DNA of 64,000 nt from positions 1,798,001 through 1,862,000 of the forward strand of contig NZ_CP009110.1 in the NCBI RefSeq assembly GCF_000739085.1, given 5' to 3'. Positions 18,537 to 26,566 of this stretch are shown in pieces. Position 1 is the stretch's first letter, and the number at the start of each line of letters is the position of its first letter. Below the pieces are notes generated by a model. That model was not told the DNA's origin, did not search any database, and saw nothing but the letters and a program-made list of their open reading frames with translations. The DNA comes from Amycolatopsis methanolica 239. GTDB taxonomy: Bacteria; Actinomycetota; Actinomycetes; Mycobacteriales; Pseudonocardiaceae. The position numbers and the translations under genes were made by a program.

Positions 18537-18902
18537 ATGAAGCGCACCGCCTGGGCCGTCGCCGGCGTCTTCCTGCTCGCGTTCGCCGTGTTCGAGGCCG
18601 TCAAGCACGGCGGCTGGACCGTCGGCGCCCTGCTGCTCGGCCTGATCGGGCCGGATCTGACGTTCCTGGCGGGGATCGGCGCGCCGCCCGCCGAGCGCGG
18701 CGTGCTGCCGCGCCGGGTGGTGCCGTTCTACAACGCCGCCCACCACTGGGCGGGTCCGGTGGTCCTGCTCGTGGTCTTCAGCTTCGTCGCGAGCCCCGCC
18801 GCCTTCACGCTCGGTCTGGCCTGGCTCGCGCACATCGTCGTGGACCGCGCCTTCGGTTACGGTCTGCGCACGGCCGACGGCAGGCAGCGCGCCACGGCGT
18901 GA
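18537..18902 (+). CDS. DUF4260 family membrane protein
   Basis: 121 residues, almost entirely hydrophobic with about four membrane segments. It has the DUF4260 features LIGPDLTFLAG, the PFYNAAHHWAGP motif with two His, and LAHIVVDRAFGYGL near the end. Function unknown. The ATG at 18537 is chosen because of the strong GGAGGAG eight bases upstream. It has its own promoter (TTGACA/CATTCT) and so is probably independent of folC. Confidence 0.88.
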   Translation: MKRTAWAVAGVFLLAFAVFEAVKHGGWTVGALLLGLIGPDLTFLAGIGAPPAERGVLPRRVVPFYNAAHHWAGPVVLLVVFSFVASPAAFTLGLAWLAHIVVDRAFGYGLRTADGRQRATA

Positions 18903-18963
18903 TTTCACCGTCCGGACAGCCGGAGTTGGCCCGTCGGCCCCCGAGCCCGCATAGAACTCCGGC

Positions 18964-20505
18964 ATGACCGAACAGACCCGCCGCTCCGCCCTCAGAAGCG
19001 GCCTCGTCGGCGCCGGTGTCCTCGCCGCAGGCGTCCTCGGCAGCCCCTTCGCGAAGGCCGCCCTCGTCCGCAAGGACCGCCCCGTCCTGACGCATGGCAT
19101 CCAGTCCGGCGACGTGACCCCGAACTCGGCACTGGTCTGGACCCGTGCCGACCGGCCGTCCCGCATGATCGTCGAGGTCTCGCGCGACCCGTCCTTCCGG
19201 GACGTGCGGACCGTCCGCGGCCCGCTGCTGACCCCGGACACCGGCGGCACCGGCAAACTGCGGATCTCCGCGCTCGCGCCGGGCACCGAACTGCACTACC
19301 GGGTCACCGCCGAATCGCTCGACGGCGGGGCCACCAGCGAGCCGCTGACCGGCACGTTCAAGACCGCGCCGGTTGGCCGCAGCGACGTGCGGCTGACCTG
19401 GTCCGGCGACGTGGCAGGCCAGGGCTGGGGCATCAACCCGGACATCGGCGGCATGACCGCCTACGCCGCGATGCTCGCCCGCAAACCGGACCTGTTCCTG
19501 CACAGCGGCGACACGGTCTACGCCGACGGCCCGCTCACCGAGAAGGTCACGCTGCCCGACGGCCGCGTCTGGCGCAACATCGTGACCCCGGAGAAGACGA
19601 AGGTCGCCGAGACGCTCGACGAGTACCGCGGCCAGTTCGCTTACAACATGCTCGACGCGAACGTCCGCGCGTTCACCGCCGCCGTGCCCAGCTACGTCCA
19701 GTGGGACGACCACGAGGTGACTAACAACTGGTACCCGGGCGAGATCCTGGACCTGCCGCAGTACACCGAAAAGCGCGTCGACGTCCTGGCCGCGCGTGCG
19801 TTCCAGGCCTTCCACGAGTGGCAGCCGATCGACCCGCGCCAGGCCGTGGACGGCCGGGTGTACCGCAGCTTCACCTACGGCTCGCGGCTGGAGGTGTTCG
19901 TGCTGGACATGCGGACCTACAAGGACGCCAACACCGCGGACCCCACGAAGCCCGGGCAGATCCTCGGCGAGAAGCAGGCGAAGTGGCTCGTCGACGGGCT
20001 GTCCCGCAGCCGCGCCACGTGGAAGATCGTGCAGGCCGACCTGCCCATCGGGCTCGCCGTGCTGGACGGCTCCACCGGCATCGAGGGCGTGGCGAACAAC
20101 CGGCCCGGCGCGCCGGCAGGCCGTGAGAGCGAAATCGCGTGGGTGCTGCGGGAACTGGCGAAGCGGAAGGTGCGCAACACCGTGTGGCTGACCGCCGACG
20201 TGCACTACACCGCGGCGCACCACTACTCGCCGGACCGCGCCGCGGTGCGGGATTTCGACCCGTTCTGGGAATTCGTTTCCGGCCCGCTGCACGCCGGCGC
20301 GTTCGGCCCGAACACGCTCGACCCGACCTTCGGCCCGCAGGCCGTTTTCGTGCACGCACCGCCCGCCGCGAACACCTCGCCGATGGCCGGTTTCCAGCAT
20401 TTCGGCGAAATCAACATCGACGGCGGCTCGGGTGAGCTGCGAGTCGATCTCCGTGACGGCACGGGCGCCTCCCTGTGGTCGACGACCCTGGAGCCGCAGC
20501 GCTGA
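18964..20505 (+). CDS. PhoD-type alkaline phosphatase, Tat-exported
   Basis: 513 residues with a twin-arginine signal (RRSALRSGL at 6-14 and a hydrophobic segment to about 32). The mature enzyme has an N-terminal beta domain and a metallophosphoesterase domain with HSGDTVYADG near 180, WDDHEVTNNW near 247 and TADVHYTAAHHY near 410. These are the Fe/Ca ligands of PhoD-like phosphatases and phosphodiesterases. It probably releases phosphate from external esters. TAGAAC lies six bases before the ATG with no Shine-Dalgarno, so the start looks leaderless. No obvious PHO box was seen. Confidence 0.93.
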   Translation: MTEQTRRSALRSGLVGAGVLAAGVLGSPFAKAALVRKDRPVLTHGIQSGDVTPNSALVWTRADRPSRMIVEVSRDPSFRDVRTVRGPLLTPDTGGTGKLRISALAPGTELHYRVTAESLDGGATSEPLTGTFKTAPVGRSDVRLTWSGDVAGQGWGINPDIGGMTAYAAMLARKPDLFLHSGDTVYADGPLTEKVTLPDGRVWRNIVTPEKTKVAETLDEYRGQFAYNMLDANVRAFTAAVPSYVQWDDHEVTNNWYPGEILDLPQYTEKRVDVLAARAFQAFHEWQPIDPRQAVDGRVYRSFTYGSRLEVFVLDMRTYKDANTADPTKPGQILGEKQAKWLVDGLSRSRATWKIVQADLPIGLAVLDGSTGIEGVANNRPGAPAGRESEIAWVLRELAKRKVRNTVWLTADVHYTAAHHYSPDRAAVRDFDPFWEFVSGPLHAGAFGPNTLDPTFGPQAVFVHAPPAANTSPMAGFQHFGEINIDGGSGELRVDLRDGTGASLWSTTLEPQR

Positions 20506-20559
20506 CCAGGCCAGTAGGCTTCGGGCAATCCGTGCACGTGATGAAGGAGAAACACAGTC

Positions 20560-20970
20560 GTGAGTGAACGCACGCTGGTTCTGGTCAAGCCCGACGGCGT
20601 ACAGCGCGGCCTCGTCGGCGAGGTCATTTCGCGCATCGAGCGCAAGGGGCTGAAGCTGGCCGCGCTGGAGCTGCGCACCGTCGAGCGTTCGGTCGCCGAG
20701 GAGCACTACGCCGAGCACAAGGACAAGCCGTTCTTCGGCGACCTGCTGGAGTTCATCACCTCCGGCCCGGTCGTCGCGATCGCCGTCGAGGGCGTGCGGG
20801 CCATCGCGGCCTTCCGCCAGCTGGCAGGCGGCACCGACCCGGTGGAGAAGGCCACCCCCGGCACGCTGCGCGGGGACTACGGCCTGGAGACCCAGTTCAA
20901 CCTCGTGCACGGCTCGGACTCGCCCGAGTCGGCCGAGCGCGAGCTGAAGCTCTGGTTCCCCGACCTCTGA
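20560..20970 (+). CDS. ndk: nucleoside-diphosphate kinase
   Basis: 136 residues, standard for bacterial Ndk. It balances NTP pools by moving phosphate from ATP via a phospho-His. The start [17 protein letters not shown] and the active-site NLVHGSDS near residue 118 are intact. The GTG at 20560 follows AAGGAGA. A stem-loop at 20980-21016 just after the stop probably ends transcription. Confidence 0.98.
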   Translation: MSERTLVLVKPDGVQRGLVGEVISRIERKGLKLAALELRTVERSVAEEHYAEHKDKPFFGDLLEFITSGPVVAIAVEGVRAIAAFRQLAGGTDPVEKATPGTLRGDYGLETQFNLVHGSDSPESAERELKLWFPDL

Positions 20971-20979
20971 GCAACCGCG

Positions 20980-21016
20980 GGGGCTTCCGGTGGGGTTGAT
21001 CCTTACCGGGAGCCCC
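20980..21016 (+). terminator. ndk: stem-loop terminator after ndk
   Basis: GGGGCTTCCGGT (20980-20991) pairs with ACCGGGAGCCCC (21005-21016) over twelve positions including one G-U, with a 13-base loop. No U-tract follows, which is usual for actinobacterial hairpin terminators. Confidence 0.7.
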
Positions 21017-21039
21017 TTCCGGGAACTACCATCTGGGGC

Positions 21040-21795
21040 ATGACCGCCAACGAAGGCGATGTCCCCAAGTCGGTGCTGGCGCGCGGGCTGGTGTTGCTGG
21101 ACGCGTTCGAACCCGCCGACGTCGAACTCTCCCTCGCCGAACTGTCCGCCCGCACGGGCCTGCCGAAGCCCACCGCCCACCGGATGGCCGCCGAACTTGT
21201 CCGCTGGGGCGGGCTGGAACGCCACGGCGCTTCCTACCGGCTCGGGATGAAGCTCTTCGAGCTCGGCCAGCGCGTGCCGCGGCGGCGTGAACTGCGCGAA
21301 GCGGCGTTGCCGTACCTGCAGGACCTGTACGAGGCCACGCACGAGAACATCCACCTCGCGGTGCCGGACGGCGGTCACACGTTGTTCCTGGAGAAGGTCA
21401 CCGGTCACCGGTCGACGCCCATCGGCTCGCGCGTCGGCGGCCGGATGCCGGTGCACTGCACCGCGACCGGCAAGGTCTTCCTCGCGCTCGGGCCGCCGGA
21501 GTACTTCCGGCGCGTGACCGAGGCCGGGCTGGCCCGCAAGACCCCACGCACGATCGTCGCGCCCGGGTTGCTGCGGCGGGAGCTGGACCGGGCTGTGGAG
21601 CGCGGGTACGGGGTCAACCACGAGGAAGCCGAGGTCGGGGTCGCCGCGGTGGCCGCGCCGGTGTACGACCGGCGTCGCAGGCTGGTCGCGGCCGTGTCGA
21701 TCACCGGCAGCGCCGAGCGCCTCGACGTGGAACGGCTGGCGCCGGCCGTGCGGACCGCCGCCTCCGCGCTGACCCGGGAGCTGGCCGCGTCGTAA
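21040..21795 (+). CDS. IclR family transcriptional regulator
   Basis: 251 residues with an N-terminal winged helix-turn-helix (about 8-65, LAELSARTGLPKPTAHRMAAEL) and a C-terminal effector domain (about 75-250). The latter has the family's GSRVGGRMPVHCTATGK stretch and VAAPVYDRRRRLVAAVSITG. IclR proteins usually control catabolic operons. The next gene is an ABC exporter on the same strand, so that could be a target, though it has its own promoter. The ATG at 21040 has TACCAT seven bases upstream and no Shine-Dalgarno, so the mRNA is probably leaderless. Confidence 0.92.
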   Translation: MTANEGDVPKSVLARGLVLLDAFEPADVELSLAELSARTGLPKPTAHRMAAELVRWGGLERHGASYRLGMKLFELGQRVPRRRELREAALPYLQDLYEATHENIHLAVPDGGHTLFLEKVTGHRSTPIGSRVGGRMPVHCTATGKVFLALGPPEYFRRVTEAGLARKTPRTIVAPGLLRRELDRAVERGYGVNHEEAEVGVAAVAAPVYDRRRRLVAAVSITGSAERLDVERLAPAVRTAASALTRELAAS

Positions 21796-21836
21796 ACCGA
21801 TCGAAACTGTCGGTGCCCGGTCGTACTGTGCTGGGT

Positions 21837-22763
21837 GTGGACGAACCGAGCATGGTGCAGGCCAAGGCGCTGGTGAAGCGCTTCGGCGACTTCGAAGCGG
21901 TGCGGGGGATCGACGTCGAGGTCCGGCGCGGGGAGGCGTTCGGCTTCCTCGGGCCCAACGGTGCCGGGAAGTCGTCGACGATGCGGATGATCGCGTCGGT
22001 GTCGCCGCGGTCCGACGGTGATCTGAAGGTCCTCGGCATGGACCCGAACATCGAGGGCCCGCGCATCCGCGCCCGGCTCGGGGTGGTGCCGCAGCAGGAC
22101 AACCTCGACAACGAGCTGACCGTGCGGCAGAACCTGCACGTGTACGGGCGCTACTTCGGACTGTCCAGGGCGCACGTGCGGCGCAAGGCGGTCGAGCTGA
22201 TGGAGTTCGCGCAGCTGTCCGACCGCGCCGAGGACGAGGTGGAGCCGTTGTCCGGCGGAATGAAACGCCGGCTGACCATCGCTCGCGCCCTGGTCAACGA
22301 TCCCGAGCTGCTGCTGCTCGACGAGCCGACCACCGGGCTGGACCCGCAGGCGCGGCACCTGTTGTGGGACAGGCTGTTCCGCTTGAAGGCGCAGGGCGTC
22401 ACGCTCATCATCACGACCCACTACATGGACGAGGCCGAGCAGCTGTGCGATCGCCTCGTGGTCATGGACGGCGGGCGGATCGCGGCCGAGGGCTCGCCCG
22501 CCGAGCTGATCCTGCGGTACTCCACCCGCGAGGTGGTGGAGCTGCGGTTCGCGCCGGGGGAGGAGGTGCCCGCGGACCGGGTGGCCGACCTGGCCGACCG
22601 GGTCGAGGTGCTGCCCGACCGCCTGCTGCTCTACACCGCGGCGGGCGAGTCGGCGCTGGAGCAGGTGCGCCAGCGCGGGGTGCGGTCGCTGTCGTCGCTG
22701 GTGCGGCGGAGCACGCTGGAGGACGTGTTCCTGCGCCTGACCGGACGGACGCTGGTGGACTGA
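21837..22763 (+). CDS. ABC transporter ATP-binding protein (DrrA type)
   Basis: 308 residues. Walker A GPNGAGKSS is at about 39-47, signature LSGGMKRR near 138 and Walker B LLLLDEPTTGLDP near 160. The long C-terminal part is typical of daunorubicin-resistance-type (DrrA) ATPases, which pair with ABC-2 permeases. Two permease genes follow, the first overlapping this stop. The GTG at 21837 is chosen because TCGAAA, a 17-base spacer and TACTGT (21824-21829) place the transcription start at or next to it. GTG 21813 and ATG 21852 are alternatives. Exported substrate unknown. Confidence 0.92.
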   Translation: MDEPSMVQAKALVKRFGDFEAVRGIDVEVRRGEAFGFLGPNGAGKSSTMRMIASVSPRSDGDLKVLGMDPNIEGPRIRARLGVVPQQDNLDNELTVRQNLHVYGRYFGLSRAHVRRKAVELMEFAQLSDRAEDEVEPLSGGMKRRLTIARALVNDPELLLLDEPTTGLDPQARHLLWDRLFRLKAQGVTLIITTHYMDEAEQLCDRLVVMDGGRIAAEGSPAELILRYSTREVVELRFAPGEEVPADRVADLADRVEVLPDRLLLYTAAGESALEQVRQRGVRSLSSLVRRSTLEDVFLRLTGRTLVD

Positions 22764-23566
22764 TGAGCGTGCGGTCGACGGGCCGGGTCGTCCCGGCGTG
22801 GCAGGGCGCGTGGCTGCGCGTCGAGGGGTACTGGGAGTGGTACCGCCGGTACTGGAAGTCCAATGTGTACTCGACGGGCCTGCAGCCGCTGTTGTTCCTG
22901 CTGGCGATGGGGCTCGGGTTCGGTTCGCAGGTGCAGGCCGGGCCAGCCACCGGCGGATTGTCCTATGTGCACTACATCGCGCCAGCGCTGCTGGTGTCGG
23001 CGGCGATGCAGAACGCGGTGGGGGAGTCGACGTACCCGGTGTTGTCCGGATTCAAGTGGCAGAAGGACTACCTGGCCGTCACGGCGACGCCGGTCTCCCC
23101 GGGACAGGTGCTCGGCGGGCACCTGATCTGGGTGACGTTGCGGCTGTTGCTGTCCGGCGCGGTGTACGCCCTGATCGCGGTGCCGTTCGGGGCGTGGCTG
23201 AACGCCGGGGCGGCGCTGGTCGTGGTGGTCGGCGCCGTGACGGGCCTGGCGTGTGCCGCGCCGGTGACGGCCCTGGCCGCGACGACGTACGACGAGGGCG
23301 TCCGGTTCAACGCCGTGTTCCGGTTCGTGGTGATGCCGATGACGTTGTTCGCAGGCACGTTCTTCCCGATCGAGCAGATCCCGGTGGCGCTGCGCTGGCT
23401 CGCCTGGATCTCCCCGCTGTGGCACGGCAACGAACTCGCGCGGGGCGTCACCCTCGGCGCCCTGGAGCCGCTGCCCGCGCTCGGCCACCTGGCCTTCCTG
23501 GCGGCGCTGTTCGCCATCGGGGCGCTCCTAGCGCGCCACTACTTCTACCGCCGCCTGGTGGTGTGA
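22763..23566 (+). CDS. ABC-2 type permease
   Basis: 267 residues with about six membrane segments and the ABC-2 (DrrB-like) C-terminal pattern MPMTLFAGTFFPIEQIP followed by ISPLWHGNELARG. The ATG overlaps the TGA of the ATPase gene, so it is co-translated. It probably forms the membrane channel with the second permease at 23631. The cargo could be a lipid-like or antibiotic-like molecule (family knowledge). Confidence 0.9.
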   Translation: MSVRSTGRVVPAWQGAWLRVEGYWEWYRRYWKSNVYSTGLQPLLFLLAMGLGFGSQVQAGPATGGLSYVHYIAPALLVSAAMQNAVGESTYPVLSGFKWQKDYLAVTATPVSPGQVLGGHLIWVTLRLLLSGAVYALIAVPFGAWLNAGAALVVVVGAVTGLACAAPVTALAATTYDEGVRFNAVFRFVVMPMTLFAGTFFPIEQIPVALRWLAWISPLWHGNELARGVTLGALEPLPALGHLAFLAALFAIGALLARHYFYRRLVV

Positions 23567-23630
23567 CGATGCCCGCCTGCTCCCCACGGACCACCCGCGC
23601 CCGACTCCGGCCGACCACGCGAGAGCCCCG

Positions 23631-24458
23631 ATGACCACACTCACCGAAAACCCGCGCCGCGGCGTCCTGCTCCGCGTCCTGCCGCCTGGCCTCTACGCCG
23701 GCCGCGCCAGCAAGCTCGTCGAGCGCTCGATCCTCGCCTACTCACGCATGTGGCTGGTCTTCGCGTCCGGCGTTCTGGAGCCGCTCCTCTACCTCGTCGC
23801 GTTCCAGATCGGCTTCGGCAGGCTCGTCGGCGACGCCACCGGCCCGGACGGGCAGCCGATGAGCTACGTCGCGTTCGTCGCGCCCGCCCTGCTCGCCTCG
23901 TCCGCCATGAACGGCGCCGTCTTCGACAGCACGTTCAACGTGTTCTTCAAGTTCCGCTACGCCAAGACCTACGACGCGATGCTGGCCACCCCGATCGGCC
24001 CGCTGGACATCGCGATCGGCGAGATCTCCTGGGCCGTCCTGCGCGGCGGGCTCTACTCGGTCGCGTTCTTCGCCGTGATGGCCGCGATGGGCCTGGTCAC
24101 CTCGCCGTGGGCGCTGCTGCTGATCCCGGTCGCGCTGTTGATCGCGCTGGCCTTCGCCGCGATCGGCATGGCCTGCGCGACGTTCCTCCGCTCGACGTCC
24201 CAGTTCGACTACATCCAGCTGGCCGTCGTCCCGATGTTCCTATTCTCCACGACGTTCTACCCGCTGTCGGTCTACCCCGGGCCGCTGCAGGTGGTGGTGC
24301 AGTGCTCGCCGCTCTACCACGGCATCCAGCTGATGCGGGAGTTGGCCGTCGGAGCCATGCACCCGGGCATGATCGGTCACGTCGCCTACCTCGTGGCGCT
24401 GGCGGTACTCGGCATCTGGGGCGCGGCCCGCCGCCTGAGCGGGCTGCTCCTGCGTTGA
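23631..24458 (+). CDS. ABC-2 type permease, second subunit
   Basis: 275 residues with about six membrane segments. It resembles the first permease in plan: an N-terminal amphipathic helix, a KFRYAKTYDAMLATPI cytoplasmic loop and SPLYHGIQLMRELAVG near the end. A two-permease, one-ATPase exporter suggests a heterodimeric channel. A 64-base gap separates it from the first permease. Its last 30 codons are also present as diverged copies downstream (24530-24625 and 24660-24727). Confidence 0.9.
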   Translation: MTTLTENPRRGVLLRVLPPGLYAGRASKLVERSILAYSRMWLVFASGVLEPLLYLVAFQIGFGRLVGDATGPDGQPMSYVAFVAPALLASSAMNGAVFDSTFNVFFKFRYAKTYDAMLATPIGPLDIAIGEISWAVLRGGLYSVAFFAVMAAMGLVTSPWALLLIPVALLIALAFAAIGMACATFLRSTSQFDYIQLAVVPMFLFSTTFYPLSVYPGPLQVVVQCSPLYHGIQLMRELAVGAMHPGMIGHVAYLVALAVLGIWGAARRLSGLLLR

Positions 24459-24731
24459 GACCCGTGTCCCGTGAGGTCGTAGCCCGCTGGGCACGGCACC
24501 GGGCGCGCCCGTTGCCGCCGCCTCGGGTCGCCCTGCGCCGGCGTGGTCGGCCACATCGCCTCCTTGGTGTCCCGATGCTGGGCATCCGGAGCGAGGCTCG
24601 CCGCCTGAGCGGGCTGCTCCTGTGCCAGCCCGTGCCCGCTGTCGCGCGCGGAGGCGCCGGACCACCTTCCCGCCGGCATGATCGGCCTCAAAGCTGGCGC
24701 GGTCCTGGCCATCCGGAGCGCGGCCCCACCG
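24459..24731. repeat. diverged tandem copies of the flanking gene ends
   Basis: No intact gene. 24599-24622 is identical over 24 bases to 24429-24452, the end of the permease gene 170 bases upstream, and a looser match extends back about 60 bases more. A third weaker copy lies at about 24660-24727. Between the copies, 24468-24515 resembles 24826-24865 inside the convergent protease gene, still coding RARPVPCPAGYDLTG on the reverse strand. The spacer is thus built from repeated copies of the permease-end/protease-end junction. Confidence 0.7.
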
Positions 24732-26066
24732 TCAGCCGGCGCTGACCCGCACCATCCCGTGCCCGTAGAAGCCGTTGTAGCCGGTGTACCCGGCGCAGAA
24801 CGCGTCCTGCCGCCCGTCGCCGGTGAGGTCGTAGTCGGCGGGGCAGGGCACCGGCCGCGCGCGTTCTTCCAGCGCGCGCCGCAGCTGCCGGGCAGCCGAA
24901 CCGGGTCGCTCGGCCGCGAGCACCGCCGCCGCGCCGGCCACGTGCGGCGCGGCCATCGAGGTGCCGCACATTTCGCCGTACCCGCCGGGCGCGGTGGACA
25001 GCACGCACGTGCCGCGGTCGCCGCCCGGCGCGGTCAGGTCCACCACGCCGAGCCCGTACGAGCTGTACCCGGCTTTCACCTCGTCCGGCCCGACCGCCGA
25101 CACGGCCACCACGTCCCGCAGCGCGCCGGGCAGCGCGTCGCACCCGCCCGCCCGGGACGCCGGGGTCAGGTCCACGGCGTCGTTCGTCGCCGCGGCGACG
25201 TTCACCGTGCCCCGCGACGCCGAGTAGGCCAGCGCCCGGCCGACCGCTTCGCGCACCGCCTCGCGCCCCGGCGACCAAGTGCACGAGGGGGCCCACGTGT
25301 TGATCGCGAAGCTGCTGTTGGTGACCGCCATCCCGCGCTCGGCCGCCCACATCAGCCCGCACACCACGGCTTCCGGGGTGACCAGGCCCTGGTCGTCGAT
25401 GACCTTGACCGACGCCACCCGCGTCCCCGGCGCGACCCCGGTGATGCCGCGCCCGTCGTCGGCCGCGGCGATGATCCCGGCGACGTGCGTGCCGTGCGCC
25501 GACGTCGTGGCCCGCCACGCGCGCTCGGCCGGGTCGGGCACACCGCTCAGGCAGCCGGCCGAGTCGCCCCGGTCGAGCGCGTCCACGAGGTCGGGGTGGT
25601 CCGGGTCGATGCCCGAGTCCAGGACGCCGACCACGACGTCCGGGCTGCCCGCGCCGGGCCCGCCCACGGCGGCGAGGTTCCACTGCTCACCGGCGCGGTC
25701 CGCGGAGGGCACCTCCGATTGCGTGGTCGCCCGCAGGGCGGGTCGTACCGGCCGCTGCCCGGCCCGCCGCTCGTTCTGCGCGCTGTAGGCACGCCCGGGG
25801 CCCATCTGCTGCGCGAAGTCCGGATCGCCGGAGGTGGCGACGCCCACACCGATCTGCGGGTGGTACCCGGTCAGCTGCCCGCACGCGGCCCGTGTCTGGT
25901 CCCGGGCCGCCGGTTCGGGCGTGTCGCGGTCGAAGACGACCAGGTAACGCACGTCCCGCCCGCTGTCGGAGCACGCCTGATCCGGCTCCGCCGCCGCGAC
26001 GTGGGCCGGCGCCGCCACCAGCACGGCGCACGCCACCGCCACCAGTGATCGTCCGAAGCCGGGCAA
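24732..26066 (-). CDS. secreted S8 (subtilisin-type) serine peptidase
   Basis: 444 residues. A signal peptide (about 1-25) and a pro-region (to about 125) precede the catalytic domain. The triad is intact: Asp150 in VVVGVLDSGID, His191 in SAHGTHVAGIIA and Ser about 370 in GTSMAAPHVAG. Several Cys in the domain suggest disulfides. The C-terminal YDLTGDGRQDAFCAGYTGYN has a Ca-loop-like DxTGDGRxD pattern. There is no C-terminal membrane segment, so unlike type VII mycosins it is probably released. Start is TTG at 26066 with GGAGG six bases upstream. Confidence 0.9.
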   Translation of the reverse strand: MPGFGRSLVAVACAVLVAAPAHVAAAEPDQACSDSGRDVRYLVVFDRDTPEPAARDQTRAACGQLTGYHPQIGVGVATSGDPDFAQQMGPGRAYSAQNERRAGQRPVRPALRATTQSEVPSADRAGEQWNLAAVGGPGAGSPDVVVGVLDSGIDPDHPDLVDALDRGDSAGCLSGVPDPAERAWRATTSAHGTHVAGIIAAADDGRGITGVAPGTRVASVKVIDDQGLVTPEAVVCGLMWAAERGMAVTNSSFAINTWAPSCTWSPGREAVREAVGRALAYSASRGTVNVAAATNDAVDLTPASRAGGCDALPGALRDVVAVSAVGPDEVKAGYSSYGLGVVDLTAPGGDRGTCVLSTAPGGYGEMCGTSMAAPHVAGAAAVLAAERPGSAARQLRRALEERARPVPCPADYDLTGDGRQDAFCAGYTGYNGFYGHGMVRVSAG

Positions 26067-26566
26067 CGGGGACCTCCAACTGGGCGAACAGCGGCCGGGA
26101 AGCCGTCGGCGTCCTGCCGCACGCTAAGCCACCCCGCGCGGCGGCGACAAGCGCACGCCGCAAGTTCGCCCGGCCGTGGTCACGCGCCTGTTGGCACCGA
26201 GTACGCCGCACCGGACGCACCGTGTGGGATACTCGGCTTGGCTGCTTCCGCCGACACGCCCGCGACCTGCGGTCCGTCCGGGGGTTGCGGTCCGGAGACA
26301 GGCCGGAAGAGCGCCAGGTCGTCGCCGCCAGGAACCACCTGGGTGGCTCGACGAGCGGCAGGCGGGCGGGAACCGCCGGCTCGGACGGCTCGTCACCGAG
26401 CGGACCTGCCATCGGCGGGTGCCGGACCCCGGCACCGTCGGGGCGAGACGAGGCACAGGATTCCCGCCGGCGGTGACCACCCCGGCGGAACAGACAGGAA
26501 GGGCCCCTGTGCGGCCGCGTCCGCCAGCCCAAGCGGCTGGGACGCGCCCGGGGGCGGAGGAGATGT
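26067..26566. other. 500-base leader/intergenic region upstream of rne
   Basis: No gene was recognised; open frames here match the composition of shadow frames. A perfect 8-bp stem GGTGCCGG/CCGGCACC with a three-base loop lies at 26418-26436. A -10-like GATACT is at 26228-26233 without a good -35. The length suggests a long structured 5' leader for rne, whose mRNA is autoregulated through its leader in E. coli; here that is only a possibility. Confidence 0.45.

Noticed and set aside
18805-21621. A 938-codon open frame antisense to phoD-type phosphatase, ndk and IclR genes
   Set aside because: It runs across three well-supported genes on the other strand and shows no recognisable motif.
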